Shown here piece after piece: positions 34,917 to 47,503 of a DNA stretch of 64,000 bases. Position 1 is the stretch's first letter. Every line of letters begins with the position of its first letter. Under the pieces are notes generated by a model. The model was not told where the DNA came from. It saw nothing but the letters and a program-made list of their open reading frames with translations, and ran no database searches. The position numbers were made by a program, and so were the translations under genes. The stretch spans positions 37,358,390 to 37,422,389 of the forward strand of contig NC_030384.2 in NCBI RefSeq assembly GCF_001625215.2, in the 5' to 3' direction. Source of the DNA: Daucus carota subsp. sativus. Its lineage: Eukaryota; Streptophyta; Magnoliopsida; Apiales; Apiaceae.

Positions 34917-36075
34917 TATAAATTTACATGGATCAATCAGCCAGGATTTCTCAACGGACATGATAGAATCGCTCAGCCCATTACACAAGTACCCCAAATA
35001 AACTGAATGATAAGAATCGGTAAGGTATGAGACATTCACCTAGGTTAAGCAGCAAACAAATGGCCTCTTACTCTTGAAATATTGTAGACAACACTTAACT
35101 TTTTAACACACATTTTTTTATCCAATAACAAAGATATACTTTTATACAAATTTGAGTAAACAATATAGTGATGGCAGTAATTTCTCAAATTTATCAAAAT
35201 GTTGATCGGAGTTCAAAAACTACATATGATGGCTAGATCTTATCTCCGTCGCTTAATAAAGCATCTGCCGGTCAGGATGGAACCAGAACAATTTTCCAAG
35301 AAGGCGAAAATTTTTATAAAAAAAATTAAGGACAAAATACTACAAAATTATGAGTTTTGAGGGACTAAGTACTACAAATCCAGATCCCATGAACCAAACG
35401 ACTTTTTTTAACTATTTTCTAAGAATTATTTAGAGTCGTTTTGAATTTTTACATATATTTTGAATTGTGAAAAATGTATTTTTATGTACTAATTTTGTAA
35501 TTTGTTTTTCTAAACTTAAATATAGATATTAAATTTTTATTTAATAAGGTTATATACATATATATAATTTTATTATCCTAAATTTTATATATAAAAAATC
35601 GATGTTATTATTTACGAACAGTAGGAGTATAGTTTAAATAAAAATCATGAGTAGTTGCTCGGAAGAAAAATCATTAATGATTTGAATATTCAACAGTTTA
35701 TCACTGTTTATGCACCCCTTTGGGCTGAAGAATGGGTCATGCTAGTGGACCAGGGCTTCCCGGGGGAGCATTGAGATATTGGGCCCGATTAGATTTATTG
35801 CTGGTAGAAATTTAAATTTCGGGCTCACTTTAGGCCCGTGCTGGAATTAAATTACTTCTTGTACAGGACTGCCTTTCAACTTTTTTTATTCCAGAATTAC
35901 TGAATTTCAACTTTCAAAAATTATTTTTTGAAGTCTCTGAAAAAGATGTTGAAGTATTCAACACTTTATTTCAAACAGTTCAATTCAAGTTATATAGACG
36001 GGTCCAATTTAATTTATTTCAAACTAAATTCGCATATTTTACTTCGATTCGGTTTTACCCTCCATTATAGGTTAA

Positions 36076-36522
36076 GAGAGGTGTATTGGATTGAGATTTT
36101 AAAGCATTTTTTTGCATTCATGAAATCCGAGTATATTCAATTGGGATTGTTTGAAACCTATTAAAATCTTGAGGTATTTAATTGGGATTTTAAATTATGC
36201 TACAAAATCTGGTGGTATTCAATTGAGATTTTAAATTATGCTTTAAAATCCGATGGTATTCAATTGGGATTGTTTAAAATCCATTAAAATCTGATGGTAT
36301 TCAACTGCTGATGGATTTTTTTTTCATTTCATAAAATGATGGATTTTGTGACATTCTTCGGTGTATTTTAAGTTTTTTGAAATCCCACCAAAATCAATGG
36401 GATTTTGAAGTATTGTACCTAAATCCTACCAACTCTGCGACATTTTATCAAGAATCCGCACAAAATCAAAATCTCATACAATTCATTAAAATCCATTAAA
36501 ATCCCAATCGAATACACCCCCG
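36076..36522. mobile_element. MITE-like repeat with GGTGTATT...GGATT ends
   Basis: Left end GAGGTGTATTGGATTGAGAT and right end ATCCCAATCGAATACACCCC are imperfect inverses. TAA on both sides could be a 3-bp duplication. The inside repeats 'ggtattcaattgggatt' and 'aaaatcc.ttaaaatc' several times in both orientations. Confidence 0.55.
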
Positions 36523-36597
36523 TAATTTAAAAACAACACTGTATCATTAAAACTACCGGAAGAGTTTATGCCATTATTATACCTCCGCATATTTTCC

Positions 36598-37135
36598 AGG
36601 GTTGTGAAAAGCGCATTAAGCGGCCGATTAAGCGGAATGGCTTTAAAATGCTTCGATTTTGTACTAAGCGCGTTATTAAGCGTTTTTGAAAATGAAACGG
36701 ACTATTAAGCGGATTAAGCGGTCGTTAAGCGGAAGCGGCCGATTAAAGCGGCTGCCTAAACGGAATCGGCCCTAAAACGCTTCGAATTTGTACTAAGCGG
36801 ATTATTAAGCGTTTTTGAAAATTAAACGGACTATTAAGCGGATTAAGCGGTCGTTAAGTGGATTAAGCGGTCAAAATGATGTTATTATTTTTATAATATA
36901 ACCATAATGATATTAAAAAATTTTAAAGAATATATATTATCAAAATATTAAAATTTTAAATTCTTACCACAATATAATTTTTTTTAATATATTAATATTA
37001 TATTTAAATATTTAATTATATATTATTAATCCGCTTATAAATCCGCTTAAATTCCGTTTAAACGTCCTTCTTACCATTTAAGCGCTAGGAGGTCATGCCC
37101 TCCGTTTGGAACTGATTTACGCTTTTCAAAACGTT
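36598..37135. mobile_element. hAT-like repeat, TTAAGCGG-motif type
   Basis: Left end CAGGGTTGTGAAAAGCGC; right end CGCTTTTCAAAACG, an imperfect inverse. The left third repeats TTAAGCGG many times and contains an internal tandem duplication of about 120 bases (compare 'ttcgattttgtactaagcg' near 36652 and 'ttcgaatttgtactaagcg' near 36782). The core is AT-rich. No clear 8-bp TSD, so class assignment is by structure only. Confidence 0.55.
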
Positions 37136-37555
37136 AATATTAGTATTTTCGGGTGATAGCATTCATTTTTGTTTGGTTAGTGCTACCACGGCACCCAGGC
37201 TTTCAACTTTGAATATTATACTCGAGTTGCCACTAGCCGGAAAACTTACATGGCGTACGGTTCTGTAATGACAAACTAAATTTAAAATTAAATTAATAAA
37301 TCCAGATTATATAATCCGAGCCGTGATTTTATAACGTCTAAGAACTGGGCCCACGGATTTTAAAAAGAGAACAGTCTATAATTTATGAAGAGTAATTACT
37401 GCCACGATATTAATTAACATAAATTCCAAAAACGTGACGTATTTAGAAAGAATAGAAGTAGTAGCAGTAGTAGTTGCCTTTTCTTTATTTTTTTAGTTTT
37501 GAAAATTCCCATTAATCCTTCATTTCCCCCAAGCATTATAAACACTCCACAAAAC

Positions 37556-37645
37556 CGTCTCTCTCTCTCTCTCGGATCACAAAGAAAGGCGCTCTCTCTC
37601 TCCCCCCCCTCTTCTCTCTCTCTACTTCTCTCTCTCTCTCATACT
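37556..37645 (+). promoter_or_regulatory. CT-rich leader of the acyltransferase gene
   Basis: A pyrimidine tract of CTCTCT repeats follows a TATAAAC-type TATA sequence near 37537. It is typical of plant 5' UTRs and precedes the ATG by about 200 bases. Confidence 0.5.
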
Positions 37646-37847
37646 TGCACACACCGTAGAATCCCCACAAAAACCCTCCTCAGTTACTCGTTGTAGACCT
37701 ATTAGGCAAAGGTGTTTGATATTTTTAAGTACTATATTGGGGGTTTTTGAGCTGAGATTTGTGGTGGGTTTTCGAGGAAAGAGAGACTATGAGCAGTCAC
37801 AAGTTTAGAAGGTTGTTGTGATTTGGGGGTTTCTTTATTTCTGGGTT

Positions 37848-40800
37848 ATGGCAAAGCGCGTGTATGAAGTTTGGAAAGGAAGCAATGTAAGATTTGCGTT
37901 TCTCTTTCTTTGGTGTCTCTTGCTTTGATTTGCTGCTCTTTTTGTCTTTTTCCGACTGGGTTTGTTTTTACTTGCTGGGTTTTGTTTGAATTTAGTTGGG
38001 GATTTGTTTATTGAAATTTGGATGTATGTTTCTTACAGCTTCGGATGTGCATTGGCTTCTCTGTTTAATGAATTGAAGTAGTTACTATGGGATTTAAAGC
38101 TTATTTGTTGTGGTTTTGGGAAATTAGACATCTAGTGGGAACGATAGAGAATCCGGGAATAGCCTAAGCCTACTAGGTTGTGTATAAGATGAATTTATCT
38201 TTTTGCAGTCTATTTAATTGATAGGGTATTTTTTTTTTAGAGTGATGTTAGAAGCCATCTGCTGACTTGCTGATGCTACTCATAGTGAAGTACAAAAGAG
38301 TAGACTTTGTAAGTAGGGAATGATATCATGGGGTAGGAGTTCAAGTAGTTAAGCTAAGAGGTTCTAGGGTAAGTGATGAAAGGCGTCATTCATAATCATG
38401 TATATAATACTTATATCTAGATTGAGAAGGGGGCCATGTGGTGTTGCTCCCTGATATGATGACTTAATCAAGTGCAGTATCTGATTTGACACTGTTGAAT
38501 ATACCAACCAATTCCTGCATAAGTTGTCTTTACCATTAATTTGTTAGGTGAGCTTGGAAGAATAAATTTTGAACTTCAGTTAATTGAGAGGATAATGTTG
38601 TAGAAATTAGGTAGAATAGATAAGTTTGTGCATGAAAAACTTAAGATTATGCCGCTTCCAAGGGAACTTAAGAACCATTTTAGTTTTGGGCCGCTTTGTC
38701 AGAATCAGATAGTGCTTCTAGAGTAAATTTACGATTATGGGAGCTTTAATAGCTACGTGACGCCTGAATGGTATATCATAAAGCAACAGTAGAAGTAACT
38801 GTTAATACCAAAACTAATTTATGAGTACATATATATAATATAAAAAACTGGTTGGCAAGTGTTTATAGTGGGTAATAGTTTCTCATTTTTCATGTTGTGA
38901 AATTTATCATGCCAGTTATATGCAGTCTGCCCCTTGTCCTTCGTCACCAGTTAGGTTAAGTGATTTGTTTGTCACGTCATGTAAACCTTTATCACCAATT
39001 GTGATAGATTAGATTTTATTTTGTCACTTGTCAGTATTATTAAATTGCAAGAAAGAACTTCTTAAGCTCTTTCCGATCTTTTTCTCTTAGATATGTTCCC
39101 TTTTTCAGTAATACGGTCTCATTGCGTGAATATAACATATAGAAGCGAGACTCGGATCCTCACTACGTGTGTTATTAAATTAAACGATTCCAGAGGTTTA
39201 AACAAGAGTTGTGCACACTTCTCTATAACCCTCAACTGTTTTTATTAGTTTTCTTACTCGTCATTCTACCTAGAATACATATGCAATCTAGAGCCAGCAT
39301 GATTTTTTTTTGTAAATCAGATCTGTATTTGTGGTTGCCGATTAGCCATGCACTAAAAAATAGCATGTAATAAGGATAAGTGTTCTATTCAGAACGAGTA
39401 ATCATAGTAGTAAAGTACAGTCAACTGTTGTTGTCATTCTTGGTTATGTCAGCAAGTTATCCTAATTTGACATTTCTATGATTATCTGCTAACTACAATG
39501 TATTGTTTTTTGTATATATCTTTTATGATGAAATGTTTTTATTGCTTTGCTGTCAGATTCTCTGTGTACAACATGTAATATTGTTTATTTTGCAGAAATT
39601 CTTTCTCCAAGGGAGGTTAATATTTGGGCCAGATGCGAGGTCAGTTATTGCCACTATATTGATGATCACTGTTCCAGTAGTCCTCTTTTGCGCATTGGTC
39701 GGAAGACATCTTCGGCATGAGTTTTCACAATATAACGCGGGATATGCCATCCCAGTGGTGGCAGTTGTCTTTACCATTTATGTTAGTTATCTGAATCCTT
39801 AAACTAGCCTTTCATGTTTATGTTGTTTCTAGTTATCTTCAGTAGCTTGAACACTGATTATTATGGATAATGATCATATGATTATGTGAGTCGGCATGTT
39901 GCTGCTATATGATTGTTGTAATGATGGTTTACGACATTGACATAGACTTGTAGTCATATTGCTAATTATGAAGTAATTAATGTCTTATTAATTTATTTCT
40001 CTTTTGCAATTTTTTATTTATTGTAATGTATATTGTTCCTAGTTTTTGCTTTATACCAAATAGAGCATGTCAACCTGGGGGTTTTGTTAAGCCTGCATGT
40101 CTGAGTCTAACAATCTTTGAGTCAGGTATCTCTTTTTGCTGCATATTATGATTATTTAGTTTATTTGATAGGTATTGGTGCTTCTTCTTCTTACATCAGC
40201 CCGGGATCCAGGTATTGTTCCCCGTAACTCACATCCACCTGAAGAAGAGTTCCGATACGATACTTCTGCATCAGCTGAGATTGGGGGAAGACAGACACCT
40301 AGCGTACAATTTCCCAGGACAAAAGAAGTTATGGTCAATAATATTCCTGTCAGGGTAAAATACTGTGACACTTGCATGCTTTACCGCCCTCCCCGTTGTT
40401 CACATTGCTCTATATGCAACAATTGCGTTGAGCGTTTTGATCACCATTGCCCTTGGGTGGGTCAGTGCATCGGACAGGTACTCACTACTCAGAGATAGTT
40501 GCAAAATCCCCATTTATGTTGTGTCAAATTCACTTGGATTCCTAGTGTTTATGGTATAGATCCGTGACTATCATTTTAAAGCCATATTAATTTTAAGTTC
40601 TAATTGCCCTTATAATTTGAATTCCTACAGCGCAACTACCGGTACTTTTTTCTATTTGTTTCTTCTTCGATGCTTCTGTGCATCTACGTGTTTGCCATGT
40701 CAGCCTTGTATTTCAAATTTCTGATGGATGATCATGAAGAAACAGTTTGGTATGCTATGAAGCATTCACCTGCATCTGTCGTGCTAATGCTTTATTGCTT

Positions 40801-41778
40801 TGTTGCACTCTGGTTTGTTGGTGGACTCACTGGATTCCATTTGTACCTGATAAGCACAAATCAGGTCAGTTGAATTACCTTTCCTTGATTGAATAAGACT
40901 GATCTCGTTGCTAAGAAGCTTCAGTTGCTTAAATTATGAAATCATTTTCGTATACATCTTTTAGTATGGAGTAGACTAGTGAAGAGCACATTTATTTTTA
41001 TGTAAAATAAATGTTCCGAGTACGGCATATTGACGCTATACAAATTGAGTTATGATTTAACCAAAATTAAACAATGAAGAGATTAAACAATTTACTTTAG
41101 TATATTCTCTTCCAACATTGACCAAGTTATCAATTTTAAACATTAGATATATGTGTCTCTAGTTTACCCAATTATGCAGAAAACCAGACGAGTGTTTCTT
41201 CAAATTCAACACTAAGCAAAATTGGATTAAATGGATCTTGAAATTTCAGGACAAGCATGTAAATATAGATACAAATGAAAACATCTGTGTTACTTTTTTT
41301 TAAGCTTACACTAGGATTGTCGGTGATCCTTTCTAGTACTTGTGATTGATCTCGTAAACATGGGCTCCACGCAAGGACTTCCTAGTTTAGGTAAATGTTT
41401 TATATGTTCTGCCGAAGAAGTCATTATTGGATTGTGGTATTCTACTGATTGGTTCATTGGTACATGTGTGGAGCCTCAAAGCACTTGTTCCATAATAAAA
41501 ATTAATATATAACTTTGTCTACAATTTAAGTATTGGTTACTTAGTAGTTTTATGTTGCCTAGTTATATATTATTAATATTTAATAAGATTTTAAGGTAAA
41601 TACTATACTAAAAACAATATAATGTTTATAATTAAAATGGCATGTTAATGTAAACAAAAACATTACTTGTATTAACCAAGAGGAAATTGCAAATCTAATA
41701 TGTTCATAAGGAAAGCATTTTGAATGGAAGACTGACTGCTGTGATTCTTCTAGCGTTCTAATTATACAGAAAATAGGC

Positions 41779-41812
<34 letters not shown>

Positions 41813-44065
41813 TATGTCAACTGATCATTTTATTTGAGACACAAGTACACAACTGACCAAAGATCTTTAATTCAGCTTATTTATATAAAAATATAGAATA
41901 GATATGTAATATCACACATACATTATATATTCAGTTGTTTCAGTATTCCTTTTATTTAAAAGTTCCCTTGATGTTTGTGATTAGTAATGTAATTACTTTA
42001 GGGCTTAGGCATGGTACTTAATATATTGAATGCATATATTTTAATATGAATCGCTACTATATTTGTTTTATTTTGATTTCACTTCTGTTAAAGAATTATT
42101 TAAATATTATATAGCTATTTATATTAGTTTCTACTTCTTAATTTGTATAAATTATATATTAATATGAATGATCATATAAATAAATGTTGATAATTTTCGA
42201 TTCTGATATATAATTATATTATTTAGTATTTATTATATTTTAAATTAATTTTTTATGTCTCAGTTTATATACTCCCTCCATCCCATCAGGTCCTTTACGT
42301 TACTTTTTGGCACGCATTTTAAGGCTCTTATAAAGTATACTTGCATAATATATATATATTTTTAAATTCCTATAAAAAGTTTGACGTTTAAATTTTTATT
42401 CAAAAAAAGAAAAATTTTAAAAAACGTTATATATCTATACATTATAAGAGTACTTCAAAAAAATAACTATACATTATAGGAGCCTCAAAATACGTGCAAA
42501 CAGTGTACGTAAGCTATTTGTTGGGACGGAGGGAGTAGTTATTAGGTTTACATATACCATGTGGTTTGCACATGTTATATGCTTGTTTATATTATTTTGA
42601 TGACAGGGTTTGTATACTTTAATGGTCTATTCTGTCAAATTGGCAGATTGCCAAAAAGAATGTATATGAAGAAAATTAGATAATCGTAAAAGACCAACTC
42701 AATATTCATCTTTTTATTTTATCAGTAGTATTTACATGGTTGTCATTGTGATTCCAACCGAAATGGCTGTTTGAGTTGGACAGTTACTGAGATATACACT
42801 ACAAATGTTCATAATATTTGTTCTATATACATGATTTGTTTTTATCTATCAACAGCTTTATATGCTTCTATATGCCGATGCTTCTCGACACACTCCTGCA
42901 TTTTAGTCCAGACAAATGAATTCTGAGACATGATATCCAATGTAGAGTAGAGTTGTTGAGTTAGTGAAGCTGGGTATGCTTTTACTAGCTGCTTGTTGTT
43001 CATAAAATTTATTTTCTTTCTAGTGTGGTCTTAAACATCAGTTTGGTGAAGGACAAGAGGAGAGTGGGACTGTGGGTTTTAGGACAACTTTCAGGATGAA
43101 GTCCTGAAAGAGAAACAGTCAGTAACCGATATTTGCAAGCAAAATAATAGACTAGACTAGATGAATAAAAAATGTAATTTGCCAATTGCCATCAAGGTAC
43201 AATAAGTCCTTATCATTATGGTGCCATTGCTATTTATTTTTTTTCCGGAAAATATTTAGTTTGCTGAATTTTATCTCCACACACACACACACACATATGT
43301 AATAATTGATGAAAATCTTTTTTAAGTATACTGCATGGAAGGTGCAAATTTGGGACTTTTATATGAAGGGTTTGGTAGAATTAGCAATGCTTATTCTATA
43401 GAAAAGTCCTGTAGCTTTTAGTGTCTGTTGTTATCTGGGTTAATTGCATTTCATGGGCAACAATGGGGCCTATTGGGTATTTGGTATGTTTTCTTTAGGT
43501 GTGCTGTGGAATTATGGACCATGTGGTTGAACTTAATATAATATTTCCTTTCCAGACTACCTACGAGAATTTTCGTTACAGAGCTGACAACAGGATAAAT
43601 GTCTACAATCTGGGTTGCTTGAGTAATTTTCAAGAAGTATTCTGTACAACCATAAAGCCTTCAAGAAACAAATTCCGAGCCTATGTACAGGAGGAGGTAC
43701 AAAGGCCTCCTTTGCCTACCAGTCGGACCTCAGAAACCCAGGATGCCAATGAGGATCGGCGCATGAAGGTAGAGGATGACCTAGAGCTTGGAGGTGATCT
43801 AATGAAAATCTCTCAGCGACACAACATTGAGGATATTGAGGCAGATATACGCAGCAGAGGAAGTGATATCCATCGTCATAATTCCTCAGAATTTGATTCC
43901 GTTGTGGGATCAGACCGGAGACCTCCCACAGGTCACATGGATACAAGGCATTCAAGCTGGGAAAGAAGAAGTGGGAGTTGGGAGATTGCGCAAGAGGTCG
44001 TTGGTGTCCCCTCCAATGTCACTGAAAGTAATGGCTACAGTGCTTCCAAGGAAGAGTCTAAATGA
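37848..44065 (+). CDS. DHHC-type protein S-acyltransferase
   Basis: Five exons: 37848-37886, 39596-39781, 40172-40477, 40631-40864 and 43556-44065, all phase 0, giving 424 aa. The first exon encodes only MAKRVYEVWKGSN, a start shared by plant PAT proteins. Two membrane segments follow (about 29-49 and 60-85), then the Cys-rich domain (KYCDTCMLYRPPRCSHC...) with the catalytic DHHC in VERFDHHCPWVGQC. Two more membrane segments lie at about residues 182-205 and 230-250. The family TTYENFRY motif begins exon 5. The remaining tail is acidic, then Ser/Arg-rich and probably cytosolic. It would transfer palmitate to cysteines of membrane proteins. Introns 1 (1.7 kb) and 4 (2.7 kb) are long; intron 4 holds a Stowaway MITE and microsatellites. 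The exact subcellular membrane is not readable. Confidence 0.94.
41784..41809. repeat. (TA)n microsatellite in acyltransferase intron 4
   Basis: Thirteen or so TA units in a row within the 2.7-kb intron. Confidence 0.85.
42272..42535. mobile_element. Stowaway-like MITE in acyltransferase intron 4
   Basis: 264 bp with ends CTCCCTCCATCCCATCAGG and GTTGGGACGGAGGGAG, flanked by TA on both sides. The inside is AT-rich with 'cctcaaaatacgtgcaaac' complementary to 'ttggcacgcattttaagg' near the left end, forming a long imperfect stem. Confidence 0.82.
43278..43295. repeat. (CA)n microsatellite in acyltransferase intron 4
   Basis: Nine CA units. Confidence 0.7.
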
Positions 44066-44631
44066 GAAGGTTTCAAGGATGTTGATCTTGTTGTGCGAAA
44101 TGCAATACATATTATTGTTGGTTTCAGGGGTAAAAAGAGTTGATGGCCTTTTCGAGTGCATGTAATCAATTTAACCCTCATCTTAGGTAGAAATTCTACA
44201 TTACTTTTGTTTTAATTGTTCCTGGTGATACATGCACTTCTTTTCTTTTAGAAAGCGGGCAGAAAATGGGGGATGTGTTATTATTTAGAGATTAGTGTGA
44301 TTACTAATTTCTTTTTCGCTTGTCATTGATTTCCGGTTATTATAGTGGTAATTTGGTTGTTATTTACAGATTACTTCCCTCCTGCTATATATGATATGGA
44401 TATCCTTTTTTCCTTTATCTTCAAATTCCTGTTATTGAACTTTTAAGTGGCAAGTAAATTTGGTGGCTCTTCTTGTATTTCGATTCGGAACTGCTGTTGA
44501 TATGACATGGGTATAGAGAGATGATCAATAAATCTGAAATCCAATCCAATCCGGAAAAAAATCGAAAAATCTGATTTGAAAAAAATCGGACCCAATCCAA
44601 TCTGCAGGTTTGAAGATTTTGAATAGACTTA

Positions 44632-44810
44632 CTATTTTTCAATCAAATCCGGCCTGGATTTAAACCTGGATTCTAAAAACTCTGGATAAACCTCGGTTTC
44701 ACGAAAATTATCCAGATATTAACACTATTTTTCAATCAAATCCGGCTTGGATTTAAACCTGGATTCTAAAAATTCCGGATAAGCCTGAAAATTATCCAGA
44801 TATTAACACT
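44632..44810. repeat. Two-copy tandem repeat in an AATCC-rich element
   Basis: The unit beginning 'actatttttcaatcaaatcc' occurs at about 44632 and 44724, each copy ending 'aattatccagatattaac'. The second copy is about 10 bases shorter. The preceding 100 bases repeat 'aatccaatcc' and 'aaaaatcg'. This looks like the eroded end of a repeat-motif transposon. Confidence 0.6.
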
Positions 44811-45095
44811 GAATGTTTATATGATAAATATAAATAGGCTGTGTACCCTACTAAACTCGAAATCCAACCCATTTTAAAATCCAAACACAAATAAATATGA
44901 CCCAACTTCGTGAGTACAACTCCAAAGTCCAAACTCAAATGAATCCCTAAATTAAAGTTTACACAACTTACGATTCTACATTTGACCCGCAATCAAGGCT
45001 GAGGTCCTGAAAATCTCTCTCAACTCATGATTTTACAAATGCAAGTATTCGAAAGTTTAATGAAATATTAAATTCATTTTATTATCATTATAATA

Positions 45096-45521
45096 CGGAG
45101 CAAATCCACGTGATATTCCTGTTGAAACCGGTAGTAGCAGAGAAATTGCACTTCAATTAGCTATTTCCCGCAAAAAATCTAAAATTATAGATTCAAATAA
45201 TGAATTGGCCAAATATAAAATGACTGATTTCGTGGGTGAGCAATTAGATATACTAAAATTCTGGAAAAGTCATTCATGTAATTATCCTATCATGACCACA
45301 ATGGCTCCTGATATTCTAATAATGCAAGTAGCATCGGAATTTGCGTTTAAGGGTGTTAAATGGAAAGAGGAGTCGTTTTAATCCACAATCTCTGGAAGTG
45401 TGTATATGCTATAAAGCTCATCTCGATTTAGAAAAAAAAAAAAGACAAGTTGTTCTTTCCGGTGAAAAATCTTCAGCAGAAGAAGAAATTTTCACTGAAA
45501 ATGAAGGAGATTCATCCTAAA
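45096..45521 (+). pseudogene. hAT transposase relic (C-terminal dimerisation region)
   Basis: One frame reads through FVGEQLDILKFWKSHSCNYP, then IMTTMAPDIL and VASEFAF. This matches the hAT family dimerisation region, usually LDxLxWWK...YPxLxxMARDxLxxxxSTVASExAFS. The block between DIL and VAS is shortened and the segment after VASEFAF is broken by a stop near 45379. A second frame continues with NPQSLEVCICYKAHLDLEKK to an acidic tail ending at 45521, as in typical hAT C termini. At least one frameshift plus a deletion make it inactive. No upstream catalytic region was recognised. Confidence 0.7.
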
Positions 45522-45544
45522 CAGTGCATTAGGCACCTTTCCTG

Positions 45545-45750
45545 TCAAGGTTGTCAAGGTATGCAATGGGTATCTGATGTTGATTTAGTAAATAACTAAA
45601 ACAGTGCAATTCTCGGTATCTGAATAGTTTCATCAGCTAATGCCTTCAATACTTAATGGTTATGTGATTTTGATTTAACAATAACTAATACCGTGCACTT
45701 TTCGCTTTCGGTATCCGAATACTTTCATCAGCTAGCTTTCAATACTTGCT
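45545..45750. repeat. Degenerate tandem duplication beside the transposase relic
   Basis: 'atgttgatttagtaaataactaa', 'gtgcaattctcggtatctgaata' and 'tttcatcagcta' recur about 100 bases later with a few changes (near 45670-45735). Non-coding. Confidence 0.55.
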
Positions 45751-46603
45751 AATTTAATACTATGTCAAATCAAGTTTAGCGACAAAGTAATTAGTGAGGA
45801 ATTAGAATAAATAAAAATGATGATAGTGTTTTGAACTAAGTGGAATAGTAGTTTAACCGAATTAGAATAAATAAAAATGATGATTAGTGTTTTGAAGCAC
45901 GTGGAACAACGTTTTAATCGATGTTTTGAAAAGAGCAAATCAATGTTAAGTGACAGTACTTTTTAGCGCTTAAAAGGTTAATTAGTATGACTTTCAAGTG
46001 TTTAAGTGATTAAATTAGCGTTAAGTAGAATTTTAAGCAAGTTCAGAGACGGCTTCGATGTTCATAAGAGAATTTTAAGCAAGTCCTGGAATAGGTACGG
46101 GATGACTTCGGGATCGGGAAGTGCTACACCGCACTCATCCCTAAATTTGATACCATCCCCCACACTCCTGAACGAAGATTCTTTTTCTTCCTGATCCCCA
46201 CTCCGGACAGGGAACAAGAATTCCTGCGGGGATTAGAGAAATGAATTTAAAGTATATTTTATATCAGAATTTTTAATATGTGTCTATGAGTATATACTAA
46301 CAACAATTTTTTGGAAGAATAGTAAGAATTTTATTGACTCTTTTCAATAATAATAATGATCTTTCTGCATACACAACAAAATTCCACCGATTAAAATCTT
46401 ATACGATTATTAATATATGAACCTGAGTACACACTCGAAAAAAACGTTTTATATTTGAACATCTCAAAATTTAGTTTGGTGTAAATTCTCATTCGATATG
46501 CTTAAAAGTTGAAATTCAAATAATGGGACAATAGTGTTCGTAAAATCATGCTGATCACTACCACAAAATGTGTAGCTAATCCATTCAAAGAAAACACAGA
46601 TTT

Positions 46604-46846
46604 TTTTTTTTTTTTTTTAACGTAGGAACCCGCAGCCGCTATCTTTCGAGTGCGCACTGGGTAAACCCACGAGCTCACGCAATAGCCTGCAAACTACGTG
46701 AACCAAAGTAAACCGCACCTAAGCGCAACAGGCTCTGATCCAGTCCAGGAGGCATAATCACAAATTCTGCTTTCTTCGGGAGTTGAACCTGTGACCAAGA
46801 GGATACATGTCCTCTCTTTAACCCGCTGAACCAACCCTTGCGGGCA
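46604..46846 (-). mobile_element. tRNA-derived SINE, full-length copy
   Basis: About 243 bp on the minus strand between perfect 14-bp target duplications GAAAACACAGATTT (46590-46603 and 46847-46860). Reading the minus strand, it starts near GCCCGCAAGGGTTGG and has an A box (GGTTCAGCGGG) and a B box (AGGTTCAACTCCC), the internal RNA polymerase III promoter. It ends in a poly(A) run (poly(T) at 46604-46618). The long TSD and A tail indicate LINE-driven insertion. Confidence 0.88.
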
Positions 46847-47461
46847 GAAAACACAGATTTCAGTAGCGATCAGCCGATCACCCAACTTTTACTGTTTCAC
46901 CAAGGCTAAATAGGTAAAAACACCCAGCGACAGCTCTTCTATTCCTCATTTCCACCTATAACTTTGATGATTCAAAGCTAACAAACACGTCTACAAAGTA
47001 TATGATGCACGTGTACAAATTCATGATGTTTTTCTATACTCTACCAAATATATTGTTCTATATCCACGTTACATATAATTTTACGGTCCGGCGCGGATAT
47101 ATGCATGTCAGTACCATGTATTTGACAAAAACAAGTGATTCATAATAAAATTTTAAACTTTTTAATATATATAGGAAATGTTACAATATCATTTATTTTA
47201 AAACTTCCTAAACCTAATAATTCTTAATTTTTTCCAATGAAGAAATGCTATTATTATTCATATATTTTGATCAACAGACATAATTTTATGTTTCTCAAAA
47301 AAAACAGACATAATTTTATGATTTTTATCATGATAGTACTAGTGAATTAGATATGCCACATCATAGTGTTTGATTTCACGAGCTGAAACTGAGCAAAACG
47401 GTCCCACCTAATCCGCCCTGCACTTCCTACTTTATGTTTTGTAACGTACTGTAGCGTCAAA

Positions 47462-47503
47462 CACGTGTCCATAAGGATTCATCCTCACGTGACTCCGCAC
47501 GTG
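47462..47503. promoter_or_regulatory. Cluster of three CACGTG G-boxes
   Basis: CACGTG occurs at 47462-47467, 47486-47491 and 47498-47503, in contexts CACGTGTC and CACGTGAC, which match ABA-response elements. No gene start was found nearby on either strand: the nearest models are the ERF gene ending at 50596 and the acyltransferase ending at 44065. It may be a promoter of an unrecognised gene, or chance. Confidence 0.4.

Larger units (their letters stand above)
34920..37500. other. Intergenic region upstream of the acyltransferase gene
   Basis: AT-rich and without a supported gene. It contains the repeat elements at 36076-36522 and 36598-37135. An open frame at 35928-36164 runs into the first of these and is not accepted. 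Confidence 0.5.
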
